A DNA stretch of 64,000 nt from Ostreococcus lucimarinus CCE9901. Its lineage: Eukaryota > Chlorophyta > Mamiellophyceae > Mamiellales > Bathycoccaceae. Where the stretch lies: assembly GCF_000092065.1 (NCBI RefSeq), contig NC_009361.1:1-64000 (forward strand), read 5' to 3'. The translations under genes were made by a program, and so were the position numbers. The notes below the pieces were generated by a model that did not search any database, had not been told where the DNA came from, and was given only the letters and a program-made list of their open reading frames with translations. The first letter of the stretch is position 1. Every line of letters starts with the position of its first letter. Below, in pieces: positions 46,561-55,276 of this stretch.

Positions 46561-48705
46561 ATGTTTCGATTGACGACGACGTCCCCGGCGTTGGCGACGC
46601 GATGCGCGCTCGGACGGCGCATCGCGGGCGCGCATCGCGCGCGAATGACGACGTGCAACGCACGGCGGCACGATGTCGTCGGAACGCGCGTCGTGGGCGC
46701 GCGACGAGACGCGAGGACGCGATGGACGGGGGCGGGCGCGAGCGCGGCGGCGAGCGATAAGGCGAACGCGACGGCGAGCGACGCGGAGCCGGTGAAACTG
46801 CTGACGAGCGATGAGAGCGAGAATTTGTTGAAAATACGACACACGGTGCGTTGGAAATGCGAGGCGTGGGGAGACTTGCGTCGGTGGTGGATCGGACGAC
46901 GACGCGCGAGGGGCGAGCGGAGGGGGTTTGTGCGCGACCTGAACCACGCAGGGACGAAAGGAGACTGACGATGGGTTCGCTGATTTTACGCTTCGCAGAG
47001 CGCGCACGTGATGGCGATGGCGGTGCAAAAGGTGTTTCCGAGCGCGCAGTGCACGATCGGGCCTTGGATCGACCGGGGATTTTATTACGACTTTTACTAC
47101 CCAGAGGGTTTCACCGATCAAGACATGAAGAAGATTCAAAAGGAAATGTATAAGATTATTCGCAAGGATTACCCGCTTCGCAGGGAGGAAGTGTCGCGAG
47201 AAGAAGCCGAACGCCGAATCCGGGAGATTAACGAGCCGTACAAGCTCGAAATCTTAGAAGCCATCAAGACGGAGCCGATTACGATTTATCACATCGGCGA
47301 CGAGTGGTGGGATTTGTGCGCGGGACCTCACGTGGAGTCCACGGGCAAGCTTGATCAGAAAGCGTTCGCGCTCGAAAGTTTGGCTGGGGCGTACTGGCGT
47401 GGTGACGAAACGAAGCCGATGTTGCAGCGCATTTACGGCACGGCGTGGGAGAATGAAGCACAGCTTCAGGCGTACAACGATTTCAAGGCGGAGGCGAAGC
47501 GTCGCGATCACCGAACGATCGGTAAGGATTTGGGTTTGTTCTCCCTTCAACAAGATAACGCTGGCGGCGGCTTGGTGTTTTGGCATCCGAAAGGCGCGCA
47601 CATGCGACACATGATCGAGACGTACTGGAAGGATCTCCATCTGGCGCGCGGGTACGAGCTCTTGTACTCACCGCACGTCGCCAGGCAAGAGTTGTGGAAA
47701 ACCTCTGGTCACAGCGATTTTTATTCCGAGAACATGTACCAGCCCATCAAGGTTGAAGATGAAATGTATCAGCTCAAACCGATGAACTGCCCGTTCCACA
47801 TCGTCGTTTACCAAGACGGATACTACTCGTACAAGGATTTACCCATTCGTTGGGCTGAGCTTGGCACGGTGTATAGATATGAACGTAGCGGCACCATGCA
47901 CGGCTTGTTCCGAGTGAGAGGTTTCACGCAGGATGACGCGCATATATTCTGCCTCCCGGATCAAATCACAGACGAGATCAAGAGCGTTCTCGATTTGACT
48001 GAAGAAATTCTGAGCACGTTTGGTTTTAAGGAGTTTGAAGTCAACCTATCCACCAGGCCGGAAAAGTCTGTCGGCGACGACAAGATTTGGGACACCGCGG
48101 AAGGTGCGCTTAAGGACGCATTGCAAATGAAGGGATGGGATTACATCGTCGACGACGGCGGTGGAGCGTTCTACGGGCCGAAGATTGACATTAAGATTTT
48201 GGACGCAATCGGGCGTAAGTGGCAATGCTCCACGGTGCAGCTCGACTTCAACCTGCCGGAGCGATTCGACCTATCCTACGTCGATCGCGAGAACGCAAAG
48301 CAGCGACCAATCATGATTCACCGCGCCATTTTCGGTTCCCTTGAGAGATTCTTCGGTATTCTCACCGAGAACTACGCCGGGGAGTTCCCGTTGTGGCTCG
48401 CCCCGATTCAAGTGCGCTTGCTTCCTGTGACGGACGAAGTCAGCGATTATACCGAAGGCGTCGCGAAAAAGCTCCGCGATGCGGGCGTGCGCGTTGAAAT
48501 TTGCACCGGACAACGTCTCGCTAAGCTCGTGCGCACGGCTGAGAAGGCAAAGATCCCGGTCATGGCGGTCGTCGGTAGAGAAGAAGCGGAGAACAACACG
48601 TTGGCTGTGCGTACGTTCAAGGATGGCGACGTCGGTACATTGTCTGTCGACGAAGTGTTGTCACGCGTCACCACCGCGAACGCGACAAAGGGTCAAAGCT
48701 TCTAG
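46561..48705 (+). CDS. Threonyl-tRNA synthetase, organellar bacterial type, two exons
   Basis: Exon 1 is 46561-46845 (95 codons) and exon 2 is 46999-48705. The 153-base intron has donor GTGCGT, ACTGAC (A at 46968) and acceptor CAG. The join restores LLKIRHTSAHVMAMAVQKVF. The protein has 663 residues. The leader MFRLTTTSPALATRCALGRR is Arg/Ala/Thr-rich, suiting plastid and/or mitochondrial import. The N-terminal editing domain has HxxxH and CAGPH motifs. The catalytic core shows TVYRYERSGTMHGLFRVRGF and the zinc ligands in MNCPFH, QDDAHIF and MIHRAIFGSLER. An anticodon-binding domain ends the protein. No TGS domain is present. It charges tRNA-Thr in organelles. Confidence 0.95.
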
Positions 48706-48793
48706 GAAGAGTCATTATGGACGATAAACGCATCTTTTGTAATCGCTAATCACAACTGGAATATTCTTTACTTAACACGCCGCGTCTCCGTCA

Positions 48794-49629
48794 TCAATCG
48801 AAGTCGCTGTCTTCGTCGTCGCTATTCAACGCCATCTTCGCCCCTCGACGAATATTCGTCGCCTTATCTATCACATTCATCGCCTTCTTAGCCGCCCGCG
48901 GGTTCGCATCGCAGTCGTTATCGCCACCTTCGTAATTAATCACCCCCTTCGAAGCGAGCACCAGACGCAAATGCTCTGTGGGAAAATCATCCGTCCCGCC
49001 GACGTCGTCGAAACCGACAATATAATCCACAACCTTGGTGTTACGAATCAGACAGAGCGTCGGCAACATCCAAATTTTAAGCTTTTCCGTCAAAAACGGC
49101 GACTTCTCGGCGTTGATTCTACAGACTAACGTCTCCGTGTGCTTCCTCGCCACCGCCGCGACGTGTTTATCCATCACCTCGCACGGCCACGACGAAGTTC
49201 TATAAAAATGTACAATCATCTTATCCTCTCCCTTCATCTTTTCGAAAAACGCTTTCTCATCATCTAAATCATTCACCACCCCGTGTCCACGCTCCAGCGC
49301 GCTCTTCCGCGCTTCGTGCGTCGATTTCATCGCCTCCAAGCGTTTCCTTCGAATATCCTCCAACGCGTCGCCGTCCATCTTTTCCAATCGATGCAGCTCA
49401 TCGTCCACGGAATCCTCCACCGCGCGCGCCATGTCGTACACCTTTTGCTCCACCATGGCCTATCGCGTTCGAGTTGCGTCAGTCGTCGTCCGTTCGCGTT
49501 CGGTCGCGGTCAACGCGCGCGCGACAGCTCGAAAGTCAAAAAATCAAATCGACGCGCGCGCGGCGTGTCGCTTTCACCGTCGCGCGCGGCGCTTTTCGAA
49601 CGCACCTGCATCGCGTCGTTAGCGTTCAT
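48794..49629 (-). CDS. TXNDC9: TXNDC9/phosducin-like thioredoxin-fold protein, two exons
   Basis: Exon 1 is 49606-49629 (8 codons, MNANDAMQ) and exon 2 is 48794-49459, beginning AMVEQKVYDMARAVED. The 146-base intron has donor GTGCGT, ACTGAC (A at 49479) and acceptor TAG. The protein has 229 residues, near the 226 of human TXNDC9. A coiled-coil (VEDSVDDELHRLEKMDGDAL) precedes a thioredoxin fold with FYRTSSWPCEVMDKHVA (one Cys only), EKSPFLTEKLKIWMLPTLCL and YIVGFDDVGGTDDFPTEHL. These are the family signature blocks. TXNDC9 binds the CCT chaperonin and modulates actin and tubulin folding. If exon 1 were skipped, the ATG at 49456 would start a protein shorter by nine residues. Confidence 0.92.
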
Positions 49630-49770
49630 CGCGCGCGCGTCCTCCGTCGTCGCACGCGGTGTGTCGTCGTCGCGATCGCGTCGTCGTCGCGTTCTGACGC
49701 TCGGAGTGAGCCGTGAGCGTAAAGTCTTCTTTGAGCGATACTGATTATAAAACTTCTCGAACGAGCGTCG

Positions 49771-49860
49771 CGCGCGCGAAGAATCGGACGAGCGAGGACG
49801 CCGAGCGATATCGCTCAAACGTCTTTTCTCGCACGTCGTCACCGATTCGCGCGGCACGGC
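49771..49860 (-). promoter_or_regulatory. SECIS element of the glutathione peroxidase mRNA
   Basis: The element lies about 16-105 bases 3' of the GPx stop, on its strand. The 5' quartet strand is GTGA (49842-49839). A helix of ten pairs with one U-U mismatch follows (GACGTGCGAG at 49837-49828 against CTCGCTCGTC). It encloses an apical loop starting AAAA (49827-49824), with a small extra stem (GACG/CGTC) and a hairpin GAGCGA/TCGCTC. The 3' quartet strand is CCGAT (GA at 49785-49784), and an outer helix GCGCGAA/TTCGCGC closes it. The 11-base spacing from GTGA to AAAA fits eukaryotic SECIS rules, and the extra stem suggests form II. GTGA instead of ATGA is a known variant. An alternative pairing GAATCGG/CCGATTC would compete with the quartet. 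Confidence 0.82.
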
Positions 49861-49875
49861 GCCGTCGATTTGATT

Positions 49876-50733
49876 TTAAAGGTATGGATTCCGCGGTTTC
49901 GCCGTCAAAGCGACGCCGTCCAAGGCGCGCTTCAAATCTTCCTCGAATCCTTGCTCCAGAGGATCTCCCGGGCCGTACCTGCGAAGGACTCGGCCATCGC
50001 GACCGACTAAAAACTTGGTGTAATTCCAAGGAATTTCTCCGTCGAACGGCGGTCTCTTTAAAAACTCGTACACCGGCGATTGCTTCGCCGAACTCGTGAC
50101 GTCGTCCACCAACGGCGCCGTCAAAACCGCATCCGGATCATCCTTGAATTCCTCGTACGACGCCGGATCGATTCCTTTGCACCTGACCGGTTTAGCCTTG
50201 ACCGCGATTTTATCCATCACCGGAAACGTATCGACGCCGAATTTCTTATACGCGTACGCGCGTTCCATCTCGCTCGTTCCCGGCGCTTGGCACCCGAACT
50301 GATTCGCGGGAAACGCGATGATTTCAAACCCCCTATCGCGATACGTCTCATACATCCGCCTCAGCGCTGGGTAGTTGCTGTTCACCAGAGGTCACTCGCT
50401 CGCCACGTTGACGACGACGCTCACTTTGCCCCGATACGCCGCCAGCGGCGTCGGTTTCCCGTACTGCATCACCGTGAGATCGTACAACGACTCGGGCGAC
50501 TCCGCCGCGCGCGCCGGCGTCACCGTCACCATCGCCGCGAGCGTCGCGACGCGCGCCATCGCCCGTCGTCGCGTCGTCGTCGCGTCGTCGTCGTAAGCAT
50601 CGTCGACGGTTACCGCGACACCCCTACCGTTCGTCGCGCGCGTCGTCGTCGCCGTCGCGCGCGCTCGCCTCGTCGTCGCGCGCGTCGTCGTCATCGTCCG
50701 CGTCGCGCCCGCGCGCGCGGCCGTCGTCGACAT
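49876..50733 (-). CDS. Selenocysteine glutathione peroxidase, plastid (probably lumenal)
   Basis: The protein has 285 residues with an in-frame TGA at 50394-50392 read as Sec114. The context is VVVNVASE-U-PLVNSNYPALRRMYE, and Sec sits exactly where GPx enzymes have Sec or Cys (NVAS.(U/C)G.T..NY..L). Other catalytic motifs are FPANQFGCQAPG (Gln) and WNYTKFLVGRDG (Trp, Asn). A SECIS is readable in the 3' flank. The N-terminus has an Arg/Thr/Ala-rich leader, then TRRRAMARVATLAAMV ending in PARAAESP, a twin-arginine-like lumen signal. The enzyme reduces H2O2 and lipid hydroperoxides. The start at 50733 is preferred; an ATG at 50784 would nearly touch the divergent gene at 50787. Confidence 0.92.
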
Positions 50734-50786
50734 GAATCGCCGCGCCGGCGCACCTCCGCGCGTCACAGAGTGTCGCGTCCGCATCC

Positions 50787-51785
50787 ATGTCGGCGCGCGC
50801 GTTCGCGTTCGCGTCGGCGTCGCGCGCGCAGCCGACGCGCGCGCTCGCGCGCCGTCGCGACGCGCGGAGACGCGCGTCGAACGCCGACGGCGCGTCGTCC
50901 TGGACCGTCGTCGTCGATCGCGCGTCGTCGCGCTTCGGCAGCGACCTGCTCGTCGAGCGCGTGTCGAGCGACTGCCCGAACGCCGCGTTCGCGGGCGCGC
51001 TGGTGCTGACGCGCGCGGACGCGCCCGACGCGGTGCTGAGCGAACGACGAGACGACGGACGCGAGTCGCGGTCGGGACGCGCGGTCGGGCGAGGCGGGGT
51101 GTTCGACGCGTTCGCGACGCTGCCGGCGACGCTCGAGGGCGAGGCGAGACGAGGGAAGAAGACGATCGGAATATTAGGCCTGGGGGCGGGCACGTGCGCG
51201 GAAATCATGGCGGGACATCACGACGACGTGGACATGATCGGGTGGGAGCTGGATCCAGCCATCGTGGAACTGGCGAGACGACACTTCGCGGTGGGGGATT
51301 TGGAACGCGAGGGGAGGTTGCGCGTCGTCACGGGGGACGCGTTCGAGGGGTGCGCGCGGAGCGAGATCGAGTTCGATGGACTCATCGTCGATTGTTTCGA
51401 TGAGAATTCAGTCGTGGTGGCGTGTTTGAAGGATAAAGCGACGTGGGAGGCGTTGGCGGCGCGACTGAAACCGGGCGGTCGCGTCGTGGCCAACGTGAGC
51501 ACGGGACGAGGGAAAGGCGCGAAGCTGGACGACGCCATCGCGTGCGCGCAGGCGCTCGCGGACGCGACGTCGGATGAAGTCACGATTTGGCGCGCGGGGG
51601 CGTGTTCGATATGGAACGAGCTCATTTTGAGCGGGCCCGAGGTGAATTGGCGTCGCGTCGCGGACGAGTACGGCGATTTCGCGAGTTTGACAAAGGATTG
51701 GTTTTACTTTAAAAAGCCAGCGGACGCGGCTTCCGGCGCGCCGTGGCTCGCGAAAACGCTCGGGGTAGACAACGATAGCGCATAG
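50787..51785 (+). CDS. Spermidine-synthase-like SAM-fold protein, plastid
   Basis: The protein has 332 residues. A 35-residue Ala/Arg/Ser-rich leader suggests a transit peptide. The Rossmann core reads KTIGILGLGAGTCAEIMAGH, MIGWELDPAIVELARRHF, LRVVTGDAFEG and FDGLIVDCFDENSVV, then LAARLKPGGRVVANVS. Spermidine synthases have GxGxG, an E-D pair and a catalytic Asp at these places; here the last motif is DCFDEN, so aminopropyl transfer is uncertain. Plants have plastid spermidine-synthase-like methyltransferases of unknown role. The start codon is 53 bases from the divergent GPx start. It converges with the HAD gene (41 bases between stops). Confidence 0.8.
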   Translation: MSARAFAFASASRAQPTRALARRRDARRRASNADGASSWTVVVDRASSRFGSDLLVERVSSDCPNAAFAGALVLTRADAPDAVLSERRDDGRESRSGRAVGRGGVFDAFATLPATLEGEARRGKKTIGILGLGAGTCAEIMAGHHDDVDMIGWELDPAIVELARRHFAVGDLEREGRLRVVTGDAFEGCARSEIEFDGLIVDCFDENSVVVACLKDKATWEALAARLKPGGRVVANVSTGRGKGAKLDDAIACAQALADATSDEVTIWRAGACSIWNELILSGPEVNWRRVADEYGDFASLTKDWFYFKKPADAASGAPWLAKTLGVDNDSA

Positions 51786-51826
51786 CAAATACATTGTACA
51801 TTATTATAGAAACAACACGAATACAA

Positions 51827-52499
51827 TCAATCAAAGTCGCCGAAGACGCTTTGAATCGCCGCCTTCGTCAAACCATCCGGCGTGTGCGTCGCGCGAAATC
51901 CCGCTCGAATCGCCGCCTCAACGTTCCGCTCGTCGTCGTCGAACAACACCACGGTACCCCTAAACTTTTCCCACGCGTCTTCACCGTACTTTTCGCGCAA
52001 AAGTTCCTCTATTTGTCTATTCTTCCCGCCCTCGACCGCGCACCCATCCTTCACGCCGACGCGACTCGGCGTCGAAATGTCCGCTCGCGTCATCGCCCCC
52101 TCGCCCAACACGCGATCGACGTACGCTTGTATGACCGCATACTTGCCAAAACTCGTTATTTTCACATCCATCCCTCGTCGATTCGCGTACTCTGTCGCCC
52201 GCGCCGTCGTCGCGTCCGTCAGTCGTCTCGTCGTCGTCGTCGCGTCCGTCGACCGCGCGCGCGCTCGACCGCGGCTTCGAATCTCGCGGTCGAGCCTCTT
52301 CGTCTCTCGTCGCACCTAAAAACGCTCGAAAGCACTCGACGTCGACGAACTCTCGCTCGACGTCGCGCAGCTCGAGCGCCTCGACGCGCTCGACCGTGAC
52401 GCGCTCGGCGAACGAGTGCCGCGCGAGGACGGTGAGATCGAAATCGACGCACGCCAGGCGCGCGTCGCCGGACGCGGGCGCCGCGTCGTCGCGCGCCAT
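51827..52499 (-). CDS. HAD-superfamily phosphatase-like protein, two exons
   Basis: Exon 1 is 52316-52499 and exon 2 is 51827-52191. The 124-base intron has donor GTGCGA, ACTGAC (A at 52219) and acceptor CAG. The join gives DVECFRAFL-EYANRRGMDVKITSFG in phase. The protein has 182 residues. LACVDFDLTVL holds the nucleophile motif DxDxT, VKITSFGKYAVIQAYVD the second motif, and GTVVLFDDDERNVEAAIRAG the acidic fourth motif with a following conserved Asn/Ala run. The size and motifs suit a small cap-less HAD phosphatase like MDP-1. The substrate is unknown. Without splicing the two halves lie in different frames. Confidence 0.85.
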
Positions 52500-52590
52500 C
52501 GGTCGCGTCGCGCGATGTCGCGTCGCCGACGTCGCGTCGCGTCCAACACCATCGCGTCGTCGATCGGCATCGGCAGAGCGCGACGACGCG

Positions 52591-53574
52591 ATGGACTCGG
52601 ACTCGCGACGCGGCGACGCGGCGCGCGCGCGATCGACGCGCGGCGCGATGCGCGGCGCGCTCGCGGCGCTCGTCGGCGCGCTCGCGGCGTCGCGCATCGC
52701 GCGCGCTTCGTCGCAGGGTGTTGAGACACCGCCGCTGAACGCGCACGTGAGCGCGCGCGCGCGCGTCGCGAGCGCGGGAATGGACCCGAACATCGAGGCG
52801 ACGGCGGCGGCGTGGTTCGCGAATCTCGGGTTCCGCGTCCTCGAGGGCGCGACGGCGACGACGCGGGGCGCGTGGGGAGGGACGGCGCGCGAGAGCGACG
52901 CGCGGTTCGCGACGTCGTATTGCCTGGACGCGAGCACGAACACGAGCGCGCTGGAGGATTACGATTTCGTCGGGTGGTTGCCGGTGTCGAACGCGATCGA
53001 GGACGTCATGAGCGATCGCGTCGACTTTAAGGTGGTGCTGTTCGAAACGATGGCGACGGAGTGGTGGGAGCACGCGAGGACGCGAGCGGAGAGCGCGAAG
53101 GCGCTGGGAGACGCGTGCGGATGCGGCGCGGGGGCGACGCGGTCGACGGCGTCGACGTGTGGGAACGAGGATTATCATTATTGCGATATTTATCCGTGCG
53201 TGTGGGAGCGCGCGTTCGGGAGCGCGACGCCGGACGAGGAGACGTGGAAGACCAAGTACATCGAGCGCGTGCGCGAGATCAAATCCGCCGCGCCGCCGGG
53301 GCGTTTATTGACGATACCGATGACCGCCGCCCCGGTCGGGCACGCCACCGCGGTGAAGATATCGAAACTCATAGCGCAGTTCCTCGAGATCACGGACGAT
53401 CTCGACGCCTTCGGCGAGGCGTACCCGTTCCTTCGTCGCGATTTGAACGGCGTCGCGCTCAGCAACGTCTCCATCGCGTGGGTCGCGTTCGTCGTCGTCG
53501 CCAGCGCGTACATCGGTTTCTTCGCCAACAAGAGCGATCCGGCGAGGCGATTCGTGCGTCGGCACATCTGTTAG
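52591..53574 (+). CDS. Unrecognised secretory or membrane protein
   Basis: The protein has 327 residues from MDSDSRRGDAARARS, or 308 from MRGALAALVGALAASRIARA, which looks like a signal peptide or anchor. The lumenal part contains WFANLGFRVLEGA, SYCLDASTNTSALEDYDFVG, LFETMATEWWEHA and a Cys cluster (CGCGAGATRSTASTCGNED, then CDIYPCVWE). VREIKSAAPPGRLLTIPM and ISKLIAQFLEI follow. A C-terminal segment VSIAWVAFVVVASAYIGFF is a likely membrane helix, followed by a short basic tail. I cannot place it in a family. The alternation of conserved-looking W, C and H suggests an enzyme of the secretory pathway, possibly sulfotransferase-like, but no PAPS motif is seen. Confidence 0.65.
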   Translation: MDSDSRRGDAARARSTRGAMRGALAALVGALAASRIARASSQGVETPPLNAHVSARARVASAGMDPNIEATAAAWFANLGFRVLEGATATTRGAWGGTARESDARFATSYCLDASTNTSALEDYDFVGWLPVSNAIEDVMSDRVDFKVVLFETMATEWWEHARTRAESAKALGDACGCGAGATRSTASTCGNEDYHYCDIYPCVWERAFGSATPDEETWKTKYIERVREIKSAAPPGRLLTIPMTAAPVGHATAVKISKLIAQFLEITDDLDAFGEAYPFLRRDLNGVALSNVSIAWVAFVVVASAYIGFFANKSDPARRFVRRHIC

Positions 53575-53679
53575 CGCCCGTCCAGACTTAGTCCATAGCA
53601 CGAATGTCCATAGCACGCTCGCGCGTCGACGCGCGCGACCAAACCAAACTCAACTTCCGAAGCGCCGCACACGTCGACG

Positions 53680-55242
53680 ATGCCCGACGACGGCGCGCGC
53701 GCGGCGGACCACGCGCGAGGGCAGCGAAAGCTCGATGAGTTTCGACGACACAAAGCCGAGGCCAAGGCGCGGTCGAGCGAGGACGCGCGCGCGACGCGCG
53801 ACGACGAGAAGGCTGCGCCGAGCGAGGCTGCGGAGAAAAAACACGACGACGTCGCCGTCGTCAAGCAAAAGCTCGTCAAGGCGGTGAAAAAGGGGAAAGC
53901 GATCGAGGCGGAGCGAGACGCGGCGCGCGCGCGCGCGGAGGCGGCGGAGGAGGCGCGGGATGCGCTGATGAAGGAGTTGGAGGTGGTCAAGGCGGAGACG
54001 GGGGAACGAGCGGCGGCGCGAGAGGAAGCGGAAGTCATGCGAGAGCAGTTGAAACGAAACGCGGAGGCGTTGGCGTACGCGAATGATGAATCACGCGAGG
54101 CGGCGGATGCGGCGCGCGCGGTCGCGAAGAAAATGGAGGAAGAGCTAGAGACGTTGCGCGCGGCGCTGCGGGAGGCGACGGCGGGCGCGGAGAAGGCGTC
54201 GCGAGGCGAGGAAGAAATCTCAAAGCTTCGAGAAGCGCTGCGAGAGGCGAGCGAAGGCAAAGCGTCGGCGGAAAAGCAAGCCGAGTCGTTCAAGCGCGCG
54301 GCGGAACAGACGACGAGTGGGGCGGAATCTAGGGTGTTGGAATTGAACGCCGAACTCGACGCCAAGTCGACGAAATTATCCAGTCTCGAGGCGGAACTTC
54401 TGGCGCTGTCGAGCGCGGCCGAAGACGAAAAGTCTGCGTTGGCGGCTGAAAATATTCGGCTGGCGAGTAAATTAGATGAGGGCCGGTTGGCGCTCGAAGA
54501 GGTGGAAAAGGAGAAGGAGATGTATCTCGCGGAATGCGAAAGAGTGTTGCAGCAAAACGAACAACACGAGCGAATGGCGGAAGAGTTGAAGCAACGATTG
54601 AGGGAGTCCGAGATGAAAGCAGAGGCACACGCCGATGAGATGAGTTCACTCAAGACATCCCAGGACGCGAACAAAGCCGTCGCCGAGGCAGAAAAACGCA
54701 TCGCCGAAGCGCAATCGCAATTGGCGATGGTACAAGATGACGCGAGCCACATGCAAGCGGCGGCGGAATCGCAGGCGAAGGAACTCCGTACGAAGATCCA
54801 AAGTCTGGAAGCGCAAATCCAAAGTTTGGAAGTGGCGTTGCAAGCGCAACGAGCGACGCCGACGCCACCGAGCGCTACCGACGAATCCATCGGACTACGC
54901 CAAGAGTTAGATTCGGCGAATCAACAAATTAAGCAGCTTCAGAGTTTGCTCTCGGACGCTCGCGCAAGCCAAGCCGCCTCGAGTTCCTTCACGAACAAAA
55001 AGAACGAAGACTTCGCGGACACAGATATCGAGGGCGCAGTTCTCACGGGCGGCTCATACGCATTCGTCCCGCTTCAAAATCAGATGAAGTCGTTGACAAA
55101 CGCGCCGATGCTCCACCACCCGATTGCGCTGGAAGTTGCGAGTAACTTTGACAGAGCATCTGTGTACTTGCAACGACGACCGTTCGTCCGTCTTGCGCTT
55201 TCCGTGTACGTCTTCATTCTGCACTTGATCATTTTGTTTTAA
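53680..55242 (+). CDS. Golgin-84-like coiled-coil protein with C-terminal anchor
   Basis: The protein has 520 residues. A basic start (QRKLDEFRRHKAEAK) leads into continuous Glu/Lys/Ala-rich coiled coil from about 60 to 430. The C-terminus contains GSYAFVPLQNQMKSL, LHHPIALEVASNFDRASVYL, RRPFVRLALSVYVFILHLII and ends in LF. That arrangement (FxPL, LDR-type helix, arginines, one terminal membrane helix) is characteristic of golgin-84/plant golgin candidates 1-2, and also resembles CASP. Such golgins tether vesicles at the Golgi rim. Conservation is limited to the C-terminal 90 residues, as expected for this class. Confidence 0.8.
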   Translation: MPDDGARAADHARGQRKLDEFRRHKAEAKARSSEDARATRDDEKAAPSEAAEKKHDDVAVVKQKLVKAVKKGKAIEAERDAARARAEAAEEARDALMKELEVVKAETGERAAAREEAEVMREQLKRNAEALAYANDESREAADAARAVAKKMEEELETLRAALREATAGAEKASRGEEEISKLREALREASEGKASAEKQAESFKRAAEQTTSGAESRVLELNAELDAKSTKLSSLEAELLALSSAAEDEKSALAAENIRLASKLDEGRLALEEVEKEKEMYLAECERVLQQNEQHERMAEELKQRLRESEMKAEAHADEMSSLKTSQDANKAVAEAEKRIAEAQSQLAMVQDDASHMQAAAESQAKELRTKIQSLEAQIQSLEVALQAQRATPTPPSATDESIGLRQELDSANQQIKQLQSLLSDARASQAASSSFTNKKNEDFADTDIEGAVLTGGSYAFVPLQNQMKSLTNAPMLHHPIALEVASNFDRASVYLQRRPFVRLALSVYVFILHLIILF

Positions 55243-55276
55243 TACAACGAATTGGCGAGGCCTAGCGACTAAAATT

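Noticed and set aside
41400-46844. DCAF1 starting at the most upstream ATG (46844)
   Set aside because: The extra 159 residues would overlap the divergent ThrRS first exon and are Arg/Ala-rich with no homology.
49876-50784. Glutathione peroxidase as a pseudogene split by a stop
   Set aside because: The only stop is TGA at the catalytic Sec/Cys position and a SECIS-like structure follows the gene, so recoding explains it.
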